Assembly (NCBI GenBank): GCA_002005325.1
Contig: CP017315.1
Span: 1-64,000 of the forward strand
Direction: 5' to 3'
DNA length: 64,000 bases
Source of the DNA: Candidatus Tokpelaia hoelldoblerii
Lineage (GTDB): Bacteria; Pseudomonadota; Alphaproteobacteria; Rhizobiales; Rhizobiaceae
Part shown: one piece after another, positions 42,217 through 51,641 of the stretch
Layout: each line of letters starts with the position of its first letter
How positions within the stretch are numbered: the first letter of the stretch is position 1
Translations under genes and position numbers: made by a program
The notes under the pieces: model-generated
The model's input: the letters and a program-made list of their open reading frames with translations, nothing else
Told to the model about the DNA's origin: nothing
Databases searched by the model: none

Positions 42217-42828
42217 TCAGGTTGAGGGCTCATCATAGCAACGCGCTTCAATCGCTGCCGAGATCTCCCCGCTTGTTTTTAAAGTGCGGATCAGAACGGG
42301 AATGGCAATGGCCGTAAAGCTGTATTCCAGTCCGCGGGCTTTTTGTGCCTCGCGTACCTCTTGGCTGATTTGCGCCAGCATGGGGATAAAGCGCAATGTC
42401 AGGGACAGGACAAGCGATATCTTTGCCGGGTTGGCGCCAAATGGCCGCAGAAATTGAAAGGAGCGTTCAAAACTTGCCATGATTGCGGTTGCGGTGGTGG
42501 TGAGCATGATCAATCCGGCCAGCAGCAGCATGGTGACAAGCCGCCCGATTGTGACGGACATTTCATACCAGCCATTGTAAAACAGCTGAAAGACCGCGAG
42601 GAAGAGCAGCAGCCACCGGATTGGCCGCAATTGTTGCCATATCTGTTTGAGCGGCAGATGTGTTGCTTTATAGAAGCCGATTGTCATGATGAGCGTGGTG
42701 GCAATGACAGGCAGTGTGCCGGCAAAAAACAGCAACAGGCTTATGCAGAACAACGAAAGGAATTTATAACCGGCGTTTATGCGGTGCAGAAAGGATGAAG
42801 GTGCGGGCAGGACGGTGGTGACAATCAT
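42217..42828 (-). CDS. bioN: Biotin ECF transporter T component BioN
   Basis: Transmembrane coupling protein linking BioM ATPase to BioY. The 203-residue product has about five helices and the two conserved T-component motifs with Ala-Arg-Gly, EAQKARGLEYS, and EARCYDEP near the C terminus. One base separates it from bioM. With its neighbours it forms a complete dedicated BioMNY system. Confidence 0.9.
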   Translation of the reverse strand: MIVTTVLPAPSSFLHRINAGYKFLSLFCISLLLFFAGTLPVIATTLIMTIGFYKATHLPLKQIWQQLRPIRWLLLFLAVFQLFYNGWYEMSVTIGRLVTMLLLAGLIMLTTTATAIMASFERSFQFLRPFGANPAKISLVLSLTLRFIPMLAQISQEVREAQKARGLEYSFTAIAIPVLIRTLKTSGEISAAIEARCYDEPST

Positions 42829-42829
42829 T

Positions 42830-43519
42830 TCAGGCCATCAATTGTTCATAAAATGCAATGGCCTGTGCGGGAGGGGCGTCGCACACGAGGTGTCCGTTGT
42901 CAAATACCAGGACCCGGTTGAAGTTTGTCAGCAGCGGTAAATCATGGGTCACCATGATGATCTGCTGGTTGAGTTTTTCAATCACTGCGGCGATCTGCCG
43001 CTTGTTGCGCAGGTCAAGCTGGGTTGTCGGTTCATCCAGAACGATTGTTTGCGGCTGTATGACGAGCACGCCGCAAATAGCCAGCAACTGTTTCTGCCCG
43101 CCGCTCAGGCTGTGTGCCGCCTGTTGGCGCAAGGCGGTGAGATGATAGTGTTGCAGGGTGGTTTCAATCCGCTTTTCTATCTCTTCCTTGTCAAGTTTTA
43201 AATTTGTCAGGCCAAAGGCAAGGTCTTCCTCCACTGTCGGCATGACAATCTGGTTGTCAGGATTCTGGAAGACAAAGCCGACTTTGCGCCGTATGGCCTT
43301 GCCGTCCCTGACTGTGTCCAGCCCATCAATATTGACTGTACCATGTGTCGGTGCAACAAGGCCGTTAATCAGACGGGCAAAAGTGCTTTTGCCTGAACCG
43401 TTGGCGCCGATAATGCCGATACGCTGTTCAGCAAGGGTAAGGTTCAGCGCCTGCACAGCCGTATGGTTGTCAAATGCCACAGAAACATTGCTGAAACAGA
43501 GCGTTGGCCACGGCTGCAT
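42830..43519 (-). CDS. bioM: Biotin ECF transporter ATPase BioM
   Basis: Energy-coupling ATPase of 229 residues with Walker A GANGSGKST (near residue 38), Q-loop FQNPDNQIV, signature LSGGQKQ and Walker B IVLDEPTTQLD. It is the CbiO-like type used by ECF transporters. It begins 26 bases after the stop of the saccharopine-dehydrogenase-like gene, so biotin uptake is transcribed together with polyamine synthesis here. Confidence 0.92.
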   Translation of the reverse strand: MQPWPTLCFSNVSVAFDNHTAVQALNLTLAEQRIGIIGANGSGKSTFARLINGLVAPTHGTVNIDGLDTVRDGKAIRRKVGFVFQNPDNQIVMPTVEEDLAFGLTNLKLDKEEIEKRIETTLQHYHLTALRQQAAHSLSGGQKQLLAICGVLVIQPQTIVLDEPTTQLDLRNKRQIAAVIEKLNQQIIMVTHDLPLLTNFNRVLVFDNGHLVCDAPPAQAIAFYEQLMA

Positions 43520-43545
43520 GATGGCGCTTTCCTTGATGCTGTCTG

Positions 43546-44787
43546 TCAGAATGTTACGGGTTTGTCTTCCTTGCCTTCACGGATGCGGGTTGGCAGGCCT
43601 ATCCTGTTCAGCAGGGCAAGGAAGGGGTGTGGCGGCAGTTCTTCAACATTGACCATGGTTTTGACATCCCATTCCCCGGTGGCGATCAGCAATGCCGCTG
43701 CGACAGCCGGTACGCCCGCCGTATAGGAAATACCCTGTGAGCCGGTTTCGGCATAGGCTTCTTCATGGTCGGCGATGTTGTAGATGAACACTTCACGCAG
43801 CTTGCCGTTTTTCTCGCCCTTGACCAGATCCCCGATGCAGGTTTTGCCGGTATAGCCCGGCGCGAGTGAAGCCGGATCGGGCAGGACTGCCTTGACCACT
43901 TTCAACGGCACCACTTCCAGCCCTTCAGCGGTTTTTACCGGTTTTTCGGACAACAGGCCAAGATTGTTCAGCACGGTGAAGACTGTGATGTAACGTTCGC
44001 CAAAGCCCATCCAGAAACGGATATTCGGTACATCAAGGTTTTTGGAAAGTGAATGAATTTCATCGTGTCCGGTCATATAGCTTGTGCGTGTGCCGACAAC
44101 CGGAAGATCCCAGTCCTTGCGGATTTCAAACATCTGGTTTGATGTCCATTGGCTGTTCTGCCATGACAGGACCTGACCGGTGAATTCGCGGAAATTGATT
44201 TCCGGGTCAAAGTTGGTGGCAAACCAGCGGCCATGATCACCGGCATTGATATCGATAATGTCAATATCCGTAATTTTATCAAAATAATCATCCCGTGCCA
44301 GTGCCGCATAGGCATTGACAACACCCGGGTCGAACCCCGCGCCGAGAATGGCGGTGATACCGGCTTTCTTACATTCTTCACGCCGCGGCCATTCGTAATT
44401 GTCATACCATGGCGCCGGTTCGCAGACTTTAAGCGGATCCTCATGAATGGCGGTGTCAATATAGGCCGCTTTGGCTTCAATGCAGGCGCTCAGAACGGTC
44501 ATATTGAGAAAGGCCGAGCCGACATTGAGAACAATTTTTGCCTTTGTTTTACGGATAAGGGCGGCAGTTGCCGCCACATCCATGGCATCAAGCGTGTGGG
44601 TTTTAAACACGCCGTTTGCCACTTTCATGGATTTTTTTTCCTTGACTGAAGCGACAATTGCCTTGCATTTGCTCTGCGTTCTTGAGGCAATGTGAAGATC
44701 TCCGAGAATATCATTATTCTGCGCGCATTTATGTGCAACCACCTGTGCTACGCCACCGGCACCGATAATCAGAACATTCTTTTTCAT
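43546..44787 (-). CDS. Carboxy(nor)spermidine dehydrogenase, saccharopine-dehydrogenase family
   Basis: NADPH-dependent enzyme that condenses aspartate semialdehyde with putrescine or diaminopropane to carboxyspermidine or carboxynorspermidine. The 413-residue protein opens with the dinucleotide motif VLIIGAGGVAQVVAHKCA and contains YDNYEWPRREECKKAGITAI and GFDPGVVNAY, typical of CASDH/CANSDH rather than of lysine pathway enzymes. The decarboxylase nspC is 30 bases upstream, which supports the assignment strongly. Which polyamine is made cannot be decided from sequence. Confidence 0.88.
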   Translation of the reverse strand: MKKNVLIIGAGGVAQVVAHKCAQNNDILGDLHIASRTQSKCKAIVASVKEKKSMKVANGVFKTHTLDAMDVAATAALIRKTKAKIVLNVGSAFLNMTVLSACIEAKAAYIDTAIHEDPLKVCEPAPWYDNYEWPRREECKKAGITAILGAGFDPGVVNAYAALARDDYFDKITDIDIIDINAGDHGRWFATNFDPEINFREFTGQVLSWQNSQWTSNQMFEIRKDWDLPVVGTRTSYMTGHDEIHSLSKNLDVPNIRFWMGFGERYITVFTVLNNLGLLSEKPVKTAEGLEVVPLKVVKAVLPDPASLAPGYTGKTCIGDLVKGEKNGKLREVFIYNIADHEEAYAETGSQGISYTAGVPAVAAALLIATGEWDVKTMVNVEELPPHPFLALLNRIGLPTRIREGKEDKPVTF

Positions 44788-44817
44788 TCCCGGGTTATCT
44801 CCTTATGTTTTTGCAGG

Positions 44818-45930
44818 TCAGGACAAGCTGTCCCTATAGTCTTTATAATCAAAATCGCGCACAAGGCGCGTTGTTCCATCAAGCTCTTTGATCACAATAG
44901 ATGGCATAGCCACACCATTAAACCAGTTTTTCTTGACCATAGTATAACCGCCTGCATCCTGAATGGAAAGACGGTCACCGATTTTCAGCGGTTTGGCAAA
45001 ATGGAATGTACCGAAAATATCACCCGCAAGGCAGGATTTGCCGCAAACCATGATTTCATGCGCCCCTTTATTGGTTTCAAGTGTGGCGCTTTCACGGTAA
45101 ATGAGCAGGTCCAGCATATGGGCTTCAATCGAGCTGTCAACAATGGCGAGGTTTTTACCATTGTGCAGGGTATCAAGCACAGTGACTTCCAAAGTGGTGG
45201 ATCTGGTGATCGAGGCTTCGCCCGGTTCAAGATAGACGGTGACGTTATAGGTATCGGCAAAGCGTTTTAACCGGTCGGCAAGAGCATCAACAGGATAGTT
45301 TTCGCCGGTGAAGTGAATGCCGCCGCCAAGACTGATCCAGTCAACATGATGGAAAAAATGGCTGAATTTCTTTTCGGTTTCGTCAAGCAATTTGTTGAAA
45401 GAGGGAAAACTGCTGTTTTCACAGTTGTTGTGAATCATGAAGCCGTTAATGTCGGCAAGCGTCTTTTCAATCACCTTCGGGTCGTGTTCGCCCAGACGGC
45501 TGAATTGCCGTGCCGGATCAGCAAGGTCAAAGCTGGAGGAACTGACCTGCGGGTTGAGCCGGAGGCCACGGCGGATTGCCGCGGTGTTTTTCAAATAGCG
45601 CTGTAACTGGCCGGCAGAATTGAAGATGATTTTATCGGCGTAACTGACGGCCTCTTCAATTTCATGATCGGCCCAGGCGACGGAATAGGCATGGGTTTCC
45701 TTGCCGAATTTTTCCCGCCCCAGCCGCAATTCAAACAGCGAGGATGAGGTGGTGCCGTCCATATAATCACGCATGAAATCAAACACAGACCATGTGGCGA
45801 AGCATTTAAGCGCCAGCAGGGCTTTAGCGCCGGAGCGCTCACGCAAACGGGCGATAATCTCCATATTGCGTATCATACGGGATTTGTCGATCAGATAATA
45901 AGGGGTCGCAATCATCATGGTTTCAGTCAT
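44818..45930 (-). CDS. nspC: Carboxy(nor)spermidine decarboxylase
   Basis: PLP enzyme of the alanine-racemase-fold decarboxylases that turns carboxyspermidine or carboxynorspermidine into spermidine or norspermidine. The 370-residue protein has the PLP lysine in LLALKCFATW (Lys42), HNNCENSSF, SLGGGIHFTGENYP and LEPGEASITRST for phosphate binding, and CLAGDIFGTF near the active-site Cys. It heads the leftward operon nspC-CASDH-bioM-bioN-bioY. Confidence 0.92.
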   Translation of the reverse strand: MTETMMIATPYYLIDKSRMIRNMEIIARLRERSGAKALLALKCFATWSVFDFMRDYMDGTTSSSLFELRLGREKFGKETHAYSVAWADHEIEEAVSYADKIIFNSAGQLQRYLKNTAAIRRGLRLNPQVSSSSFDLADPARQFSRLGEHDPKVIEKTLADINGFMIHNNCENSSFPSFNKLLDETEKKFSHFFHHVDWISLGGGIHFTGENYPVDALADRLKRFADTYNVTVYLEPGEASITRSTTLEVTVLDTLHNGKNLAIVDSSIEAHMLDLLIYRESATLETNKGAHEIMVCGKSCLAGDIFGTFHFAKPLKIGDRLSIQDAGGYTMVKKNWFNGVAMPSIVIKELDGTTRLVRDFDYKDYRDSLS

Positions 45931-46078
45931 AAACAGGGTTGCCGGTAACGCACATTTAAGTGTTTTGGTGTATCACAAGACGGACATAATAGGAAGTGAT
46001 GGCATCAAGAACAATAACAAGTCCGGTATTTCGGGAAATTTTTATCCCTTGAGTTAAATGAAAGAATGCGGAGGCAGG

Positions 46079-46513
46079 ATGATGAACGGTTTGAAACCGG
46101 CAATTTCTATAGCGCTGTTTGGTGCTTTTTGTAATGTGTCTCCTGTATTCGCCGCTTCTGTGCTGCAAACAGATGTGATTTTGCTGGCAGATGGTGAAGT
46201 TCCCATGAACAGCCGCGGCATTTTAAATGGCCAGAAAGGGTACCGCTATCACCGTCCCGGTTATCGCCGTCATACGGATGGCTGGTGGTATCCGCAAAAG
46301 GCATTTGATCAGGAAACGGCAAATGGTGCTGAAGGCGGGAAAAAAGACGCTGACAAGGCCCTGGCGAAAAAGCTTGATCTGCCTGCCGCGCATGTGCACT
46401 GGTGTCAGGAACATTACCGTTCCTATCGGGTGGAAGACAATACATTCCAGCCCTATGAGGGTGAGCGCAAGCCTTGCCGCTCGGCTTTCTGGAAAAAAGA
46501 CCAGTCATTATAG
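46079..46513 (+). CDS. BA14K-family exported protein
   Basis: Small secreted or surface protein of about 144 residues related to the Brucella BA14K antigen, which has lectin-like activity. A signal peptide (about residues 1-25, ending PVFA) is followed by a Tyr/His/Arg-rich region with YRYHRPGYRRH and the C-terminal BA14K motif HVHWCQEHYRSYR and DNTFQPYEGERKPC. GGAGG precedes two adjacent ATGs (46079, 46082). The family is largely restricted to Rhizobiales and supports the host assignment. Confidence 0.82.
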   Translation: MMNGLKPAISIALFGAFCNVSPVFAASVLQTDVILLADGEVPMNSRGILNGQKGYRYHRPGYRRHTDGWWYPQKAFDQETANGAEGGKKDADKALAKKLDLPAAHVHWCQEHYRSYRVEDNTFQPYEGERKPCRSAFWKKDQSL

Positions 46514-46786
46514 CCTGATAAAAATGTTGTAAATATGCAACATATCCGTCAGCGTTTTGCTGCGGGCCGGTCCTGCCATATATAAAAGCAGTGTACTGTA
46601 CTGAATTTTATCAACAGCCTTATATATGAACATAAGGTTGGCTGGACAAAGCCGTTTGCCGGAACGGTGTGCGGTTTTGCCTTGAAAATGCGTCAATGAA
46701 CGGGCGGGAGCTGTTTTCAGATAGCGTGACAATGAAAATAGCCTGGGGAGAGACGATGAAACGGATATGGACGGGACAGGAACAGG
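46514..46786. other. Upstream region of the Mrp operon
   Basis: About 270 bases between the BA14K gene and mrpA. A small TGTTG/CAACA hairpin lies just after the BA14K stop. An out-of-frame ATG at 46756 with GGGGAGAG before it opens a 44-codon frame into mrpA, which I do not accept as a gene. No clear promoter was identified. Confidence 0.4.
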
Positions 46787-49708
46787 ATGGAAAAGTTTCA
46801 GGAAGCGCTTTTGATTCTGTTGATTGTGCTTCCCTTTATCGGCAGTGTGGTGATCGGCTTTTTCCGCTCGACGGCGGAAAACCGTGAGGCGTGGTTTGCC
46901 GGTGCGGTGGCGCTGTTTGGTCTGCTGCTGACGCTGTCTTTTTATCCTTCTGTGACAGACGGCCACGTTGTTTATCAAAAGCTCCCGTGGCTGCCGCAAT
47001 GGGGGCTTGATTTCACTTTGCGGCTTGATGGTTTGACATGGCTGTTTTTGCTGCTGATTACCGGTATCGGTTTGCTGATTGTCATTTATGCCCGCTATTA
47101 TATGAATCCGGCTGATCCCGTGCCGCGGTTTTTTTCGTTTTTGCTGGCTTTTATGGGGGCGATGAGCGGTATTGTGCTTTCCGGCAATCTGATTTTGCTG
47201 GCGGTGTTCTGGGAACTGACCAGTATTTTCTCGTTTCTGCTGATTGGTTACTGGTATCACAATGCCAGTGCCCGCGAAGGGGCGCGCATGGCGCTGACCG
47301 TGACGGGACTTGGCGGTTTTGCCCTGCTGGTCGGGGTGCTGATTATCGGCCATGTTGTCGGCAGTTATGATCTGGACGCTGTGTTGCAGGCGGGTGATAC
47401 CATACGCAAAAGCCCGCTTTATGTGCCTGCACTTTTATGTGTGCTGTTGGGAGCGATGACCAAAAGCGCCCAGTTTCCTTTTCATTTCTGGCTGCCTAAC
47501 GCTATGGCCGCGCCGACGCCGGTTTCGGCCTATCTGCATTCAGCCACCATGGTGAAAGCAGGAATTTTTTTGTTGATTCGTCTGTGGCCGGTATTGTCAG
47601 GCACGGATCAATGGTTCTGGATTCTGTGCAGTTCCGGGCTTGCCACTTTGCTGCTTGGCGCCTATTTCGCCATGTTTCAGCAGGATCTCAAAGGGTTGCT
47701 TGCCTATTCGACCATCAGTCATCTGGGGCTTATCACCTCGCTGTTAAGTCTGAGCAGCCCGCTAGGCTGTGTGGCTGCGATTTTTCATCTGGTCAATCAT
47801 GCAACTTTCAAGGCTTCATTGTTTATGGCTGCCGGTATCATTGACCATGAGACAGGGACGCGCGATATGCGCAAGCTGTCGGGGTTATACCGTTATATGC
47901 CTCATACCGCCACACTGGCGATTATCGCCAGTGCGGCAATGGCGGGCATTCCGCTGCTTAACGGGTTTTTATCCAAGGAGATGTTTTTTGCTGCAGCCGT
48001 GGTAACGCATGTTGAAGTTTGGCTGGACAGGGCCATGCCTTATATCGGCACGTTGGCGGGGATATTCAGTGTCACCTATTCTGTGCGCTTTATTTATAGG
48101 GTGTTTTTCGGCCCCAAACCGCAGAATTTGCCTAAAACACCGCATGAGCCGCCGCATTTCATGCGTTTGCCGGTGGAGTTGCTGGTTCTGATTTGCTTGT
48201 TTGTCGGCATTGCACCCAATTTCAGCATCGGCCCGGCGCTGGCAACAGCGGTTTATTCCGTATTGGGGACAAGGACTCCGCATTATCAACTGGCCTTGTG
48301 GCATGGTTTCAATACACCGTTTGTCATGAGCCTGATTGCGCTTTTCGGCGGGGTTCTTCTTTATATCATGGCCCGGCCTTATCTGGCTGCTTATAAAGGG
48401 GCGCCGGTGTTTTTCCGCTATTTTCATGGTAAGCGTCTGTTTGAACGGCTGATGGTGCTGATATCATGGCGCTGGGCGCGGCGGGCGGAGCAGGTTTTCG
48501 GCACCCGCCGCCTGCAGACACAGATGCGCTGGATTATTGTCGGCTTGTGTTTGTTTATTCTGGTGACGCTGTGGGGACACTGGCCAAAGCCCGGCGGCGT
48601 GACGGCCCTGGTATTTGATCCGACATTCCTTATCATCTGGGTGATTGGCGGAGTTTGCGCCGTAGGTGCGGCGTGGAAAGCAAAATTTCATCGTCTCACC
48701 TCGCTGATTTTTCTGGGCGGCGCCGGTTTGATGACCTGCGCGACGTTTTTATGGTTATCCGCCCCCGATCTGGCATTAACGCAATTGCTGGTTGAAATCG
48801 TCACAACGGTGCTGTTGCTGCTGGGCCTGCGCTGGCTGCCGAAACGCTGGCAGGATCCTGAGCCGGCGCCTGTTGGCTGGCTGGCACGGATGCGGCGCTT
48901 GTATGATCTTTCTCTGGCGGTGTTTTGCGGAGCGGGCATTGCCTGGCTTGCCTATGACATTATGAGCCATGAACAGAAAGAGACGATTGCCACTTATTTT
49001 CTGCGCCATGCTCATACGGATGCCGGCGGGCGCAATGTGGTCAATGTTCTGCTGGTGGATTTCCGCGGCTTTGACACTATGGGTGAAATTACCGTGCTGG
49101 GGATTGTGGCGCTTGGGGTTTATGCGCTGCTGCGCCGTTTCCGCCCCGCGCCGGAGAGCATTGAACCGCCATCACAACAGCAGATTCAGACTGCCTTTGA
49201 TATAGCCCAGCCCGATCGCAGGGAAGGTGATATGCTGCATGATTATATGGCTGTGCCATCTATTATCATGCACTGGCTGTTTCCGGTCATTGTTTCCTTT
49301 GCCATTTATTTGTTCCTGCGTGGGCATGATGCTCCGGGCGGCGGGTTTGCTGCGGGAGTGACGCTGGCAATCGGTTTCATTCTGCAGTATCTGGCGGCAG
49401 GAACGCGCTGGGTGGAGCATCATTTGCGGATTTTGCCGTTGCGCTGGATGGGGACAGGATTGCTGATTGCCCTGGCAGCCGGTGTCGGGGCGTGGGGGTT
49501 CGGCTATCCGTTCCTGACGTCGTTTTTCACTTATATTGATGTTCCTCTTATCGGCAAGGCGCCGATAGCTTCAGCCTTGCTGTTTGATCTTGGTGTTTTC
49601 ACCCTGGTTGTGGGAGCGACCGTGCTGATGCTCATCGTGATCGCACATCAATCGATCCGGCGGTATCGTATCCGCCATAAAAATATGCTGCGGCGCGGGA
49701 AGGAATAG
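46787..49708 (+). CDS. mrpA: Mrp Na+/H+ antiporter subunit A fused to subunit B
   Basis: Largest subunit of the multisubunit cation/proton antiporter that keeps Na+ low and pH stable in the cytoplasm. The 973-residue protein has the complex-I NuoL-like core (about residues 1-500, with FWELTSIFSFLLIGYW and the TKSAQFPFHFWLPNAMAAPT channel segment), further helices, and after about residue 800 an MrpB domain (GHDAPGGGFAAGV). The fusion is the usual proteobacterial form. It heads A-C-D-E-F-G with overlapping genes. Confidence 0.94.
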   Translation: MEKFQEALLILLIVLPFIGSVVIGFFRSTAENREAWFAGAVALFGLLLTLSFYPSVTDGHVVYQKLPWLPQWGLDFTLRLDGLTWLFLLLITGIGLLIVIYARYYMNPADPVPRFFSFLLAFMGAMSGIVLSGNLILLAVFWELTSIFSFLLIGYWYHNASAREGARMALTVTGLGGFALLVGVLIIGHVVGSYDLDAVLQAGDTIRKSPLYVPALLCVLLGAMTKSAQFPFHFWLPNAMAAPTPVSAYLHSATMVKAGIFLLIRLWPVLSGTDQWFWILCSSGLATLLLGAYFAMFQQDLKGLLAYSTISHLGLITSLLSLSSPLGCVAAIFHLVNHATFKASLFMAAGIIDHETGTRDMRKLSGLYRYMPHTATLAIIASAAMAGIPLLNGFLSKEMFFAAAVVTHVEVWLDRAMPYIGTLAGIFSVTYSVRFIYRVFFGPKPQNLPKTPHEPPHFMRLPVELLVLICLFVGIAPNFSIGPALATAVYSVLGTRTPHYQLALWHGFNTPFVMSLIALFGGVLLYIMARPYLAAYKGAPVFFRYFHGKRLFERLMVLISWRWARRAEQVFGTRRLQTQMRWIIVGLCLFILVTLWGHWPKPGGVTALVFDPTFLIIWVIGGVCAVGAAWKAKFHRLTSLIFLGGAGLMTCATFLWLSAPDLALTQLLVEIVTTVLLLLGLRWLPKRWQDPEPAPVGWLARMRRLYDLSLAVFCGAGIAWLAYDIMSHEQKETIATYFLRHAHTDAGGRNVVNVLLVDFRGFDTMGEITVLGIVALGVYALLRRFRPAPESIEPPSQQQIQTAFDIAQPDRREGDMLHDYMAVPSIIMHWLFPVIVSFAIYLFLRGHDAPGGGFAAGVTLAIGFILQYLAAGTRWVEHHLRILPLRWMGTGLLIALAAGVGAWGFGYPFLTSFFTYIDVPLIGKAPIASALLFDLGVFTLVVGATVLMLIVIAHQSIRRYRIRHKNMLRRGKE

Positions 49709-49710
49709 AG

Positions 49711-50049
49711 ATGGAACTGGTTCTGGCGATAGCAATCGGTGTCCTTTCAGGGGCGGGGATCTGGCTGATTCTGCGCCCGCGCACCTTTCAGGTTATCATC
49801 GGCCTGTCACTGTTTTCCTATGCAGTCAATCTGTTTATTTTTGCCATGGGGCGGCCAAAGGTTAACCGTGCACCAATCCTGAATGATGCGATTGCTGATC
49901 TTGCCTATTATTCTGATCCGCTGCCGCAGGCGCTGGTGCTGACATCGATTGTCATCGGGTTTGCCACGACAGCGCTGTTTCTGGTTATTCTTCTGGTGAT
50001 GCGCGGGCTGACCGGTTCTGATCATGTGGATGGAAGGGAGCCGGATTGA
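49711..50049 (+). CDS. mrpC: Mrp antiporter subunit C
   Basis: NuoK-like subunit of 112 residues with three membrane helices, LILRPRTFQVIIGLSLFSYA and the segment DPLPQALVLTSIVIGFATTA that is diagnostic for MrpC. Two bases separate it from mrpA, and its stop overlaps the mrpD start. Confidence 0.93.
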   Translation: MELVLAIAIGVLSGAGIWLILRPRTFQVIIGLSLFSYAVNLFIFAMGRPKVNRAPILNDAIADLAYYSDPLPQALVLTSIVIGFATTALFLVILLVMRGLTGSDHVDGREPD

Positions 50050-51641
50050 TGGCCGCTTTGCTGCATCAGCTCATGATTTTGCCGATTTTGCTGCCTCTGG
50101 CTGTGGGGGCGGTGCTGTTGTTTTTTAATGAACACCGTTATCGGTTGAAATCGGCAATCAGTCTTACCGCAGCCGGAATTTTGGTGGTGATTGCGGTTGT
50201 GTTAGTGATAGAGGCACAGCAGATTGCGCCACGGGCGGATGTTTATCACCTTGGCAGTTGGCCCGCTCCTTTCGGCATTGTGCTGGTGCTTGATAAACTT
50301 TCTGCTGTTATGCTGCTGTTGTCGGCAGTTCTGGGTGTCTGTGCGCTGATGTTTTCTCTGGCTTATTGGCAGAAGGTCGGAGCGTATTTTCACTCACTGA
50401 TGCAGTTCTTGCTGGTCGGTATCAACGGGGCCTTTCTGACGGGCGATATTTTCAATCTGTTTGTATTTTTTGAAGTGATGCTTACCGCTTCTTACGCGCT
50501 GGTGCTGCATGGTTCCGGTGTGCGCCGGGTGCGGTCGGGAATGCATTATGTTGTTGTCAATCTGGTGGCATCTTCCTGTTTTCTGATCGGGGCGGCACTG
50601 ATTTATGGCGTTGCCGGCACGTTGAATATGGCTGACCTTGCGGTCAAGGCGGGAGCAATCGCTGAAGATGAACAGCGTTTGTTTATGGTGGCGGCGGCCA
50701 TTTTAGGCATTGCGTTTTTTGTCAAAGTGGCAATGTGGCCGTTTGGTTTCTGGCTGCCGCCGTCCTTTGGCGCGGCGGCGGCTCCTGTGGCTGCAATCGC
50801 TGCCATTCTCAGCGAGGTGGGCATTTATGTTATTTTGCGTCTGTCATTGTTGATTTTTGGTGACATGGGTGGCGTGTTTGCCAATTTTGGCAGTGGTTTT
50901 CTGTTTTATAGCGGGCTGGTGACCATGGCTTTCGGGTTGATCGGTGTTCTGGCGAGCCAGAGCGCAAGTGGCATGACCTCTTATAGTGTGATTGTTTCTT
51001 CCGGCACGCTGCTGGCGGCAATTGGTACAACCCATGCGGCGATAACCGATGCTGTGGTTTATTATATGCTGTCTTCCACCCTTGCGCTGGCGGCGTTGTT
51101 TTTGCTGGTGGAACTGCTGGGGCGTATTCAGGACAGTGCCGGCAATGTGCTGGCGGTGACGATGGAAGTTTATGGTGATGACGAAGAAGATGAAGAGGAA
51201 GATATAGGCGTTTATATACCTTCAACTCTGGTGGTGCTGGGCGTATGTTTTATGGTTTGTGCGATGCTGCTTGTCGGCATGCCGCCGCTTTCGGGCTTTT
51301 TAGGCAAGTTCATGCTGATTTCCGGCATTATGGACCCTGAGGGTTTTGGCCGGTATGAGGATATGCCGTCTTCTCGTGACTGGCTTTATATCAGTATGCT
51401 GATTGTATCAAGTTTTGTGCCGCTTATCGCCATGATCCGCGCCGGTATGCGGATATTCTGGGCGCCGATTGACAGCAATGTGCCGCGGGTGCAGATCATC
51501 GAGATTGCACCGGTGATTGTGTTGATGGTGCTTTGTCTGGTGCTGACGGTTCTGGTTTCGCCGGTTATGCACTATCTTTATGGCATGGCACTCTCATTGC
51601 ATGAGCCGGTGCATTATATCAACAGTGTTCTGGGAGGTTGA
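50049..51641 (+). CDS. mrpD: Mrp antiporter subunit D
   Basis: NuoN/NuoM-like proton-translocating subunit of 530 residues with about 14 helices. Recognisable are FFEVMLTASYALVLHG with the conserved Glu, KVAMWPFGFWLPP and the central SYSVIVSSGTLL. The ATG at 50049 overlaps the mrpC TGA. An acidic loop DDEEDEEEDIGVYIP (about residue 380) is a local feature that I have not seen emphasised in the family. Confidence 0.93.
   Translation: MAALLHQLMILPILLPLAVGAVLLFFNEHRYRLKSAISLTAAGILVVIAVVLVIEAQQIAPRADVYHLGSWPAPFGIVLVLDKLSAVMLLLSAVLGVCALMFSLAYWQKVGAYFHSLMQFLLVGINGAFLTGDIFNLFVFFEVMLTASYALVLHGSGVRRVRSGMHYVVVNLVASSCFLIGAALIYGVAGTLNMADLAVKAGAIAEDEQRLFMVAAAILGIAFFVKVAMWPFGFWLPPSFGAAAAPVAAIAAILSEVGIYVILRLSLLIFGDMGGVFANFGSGFLFYSGLVTMAFGLIGVLASQSASGMTSYSVIVSSGTLLAAIGTTHAAITDAVVYYMLSSTLALAALFLLVELLGRIQDSAGNVLAVTMEVYGDDEEDEEEDIGVYIPSTLVVLGVCFMVCAMLLVGMPPLSGFLGKFMLISGIMDPEGFGRYEDMPSSRDWLYISMLIVSSFVPLIAMIRAGMRIFWAPIDSNVPRVQIIEIAPVIVLMVLCLVLTVLVSPVMHYLYGMALSLHEPVHYINSVLGG

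Noticed and set aside
46756..46887. 44-codon frame with GGGGAGAG before its ATG, overlapping the mrpA start in another frame
   Set aside because: The product has no family resemblance and mrpA begins normally at 46787; the better ribosome site may still assist initiation there, but I see no reason to call a protein.
46508..47353. 281-codon leftward frame opposite the start of mrpA
   Set aside because: Very rich in Gln, Lys, His and Arg, the usual antisense image of a membrane-protein gene; no ribosome site.
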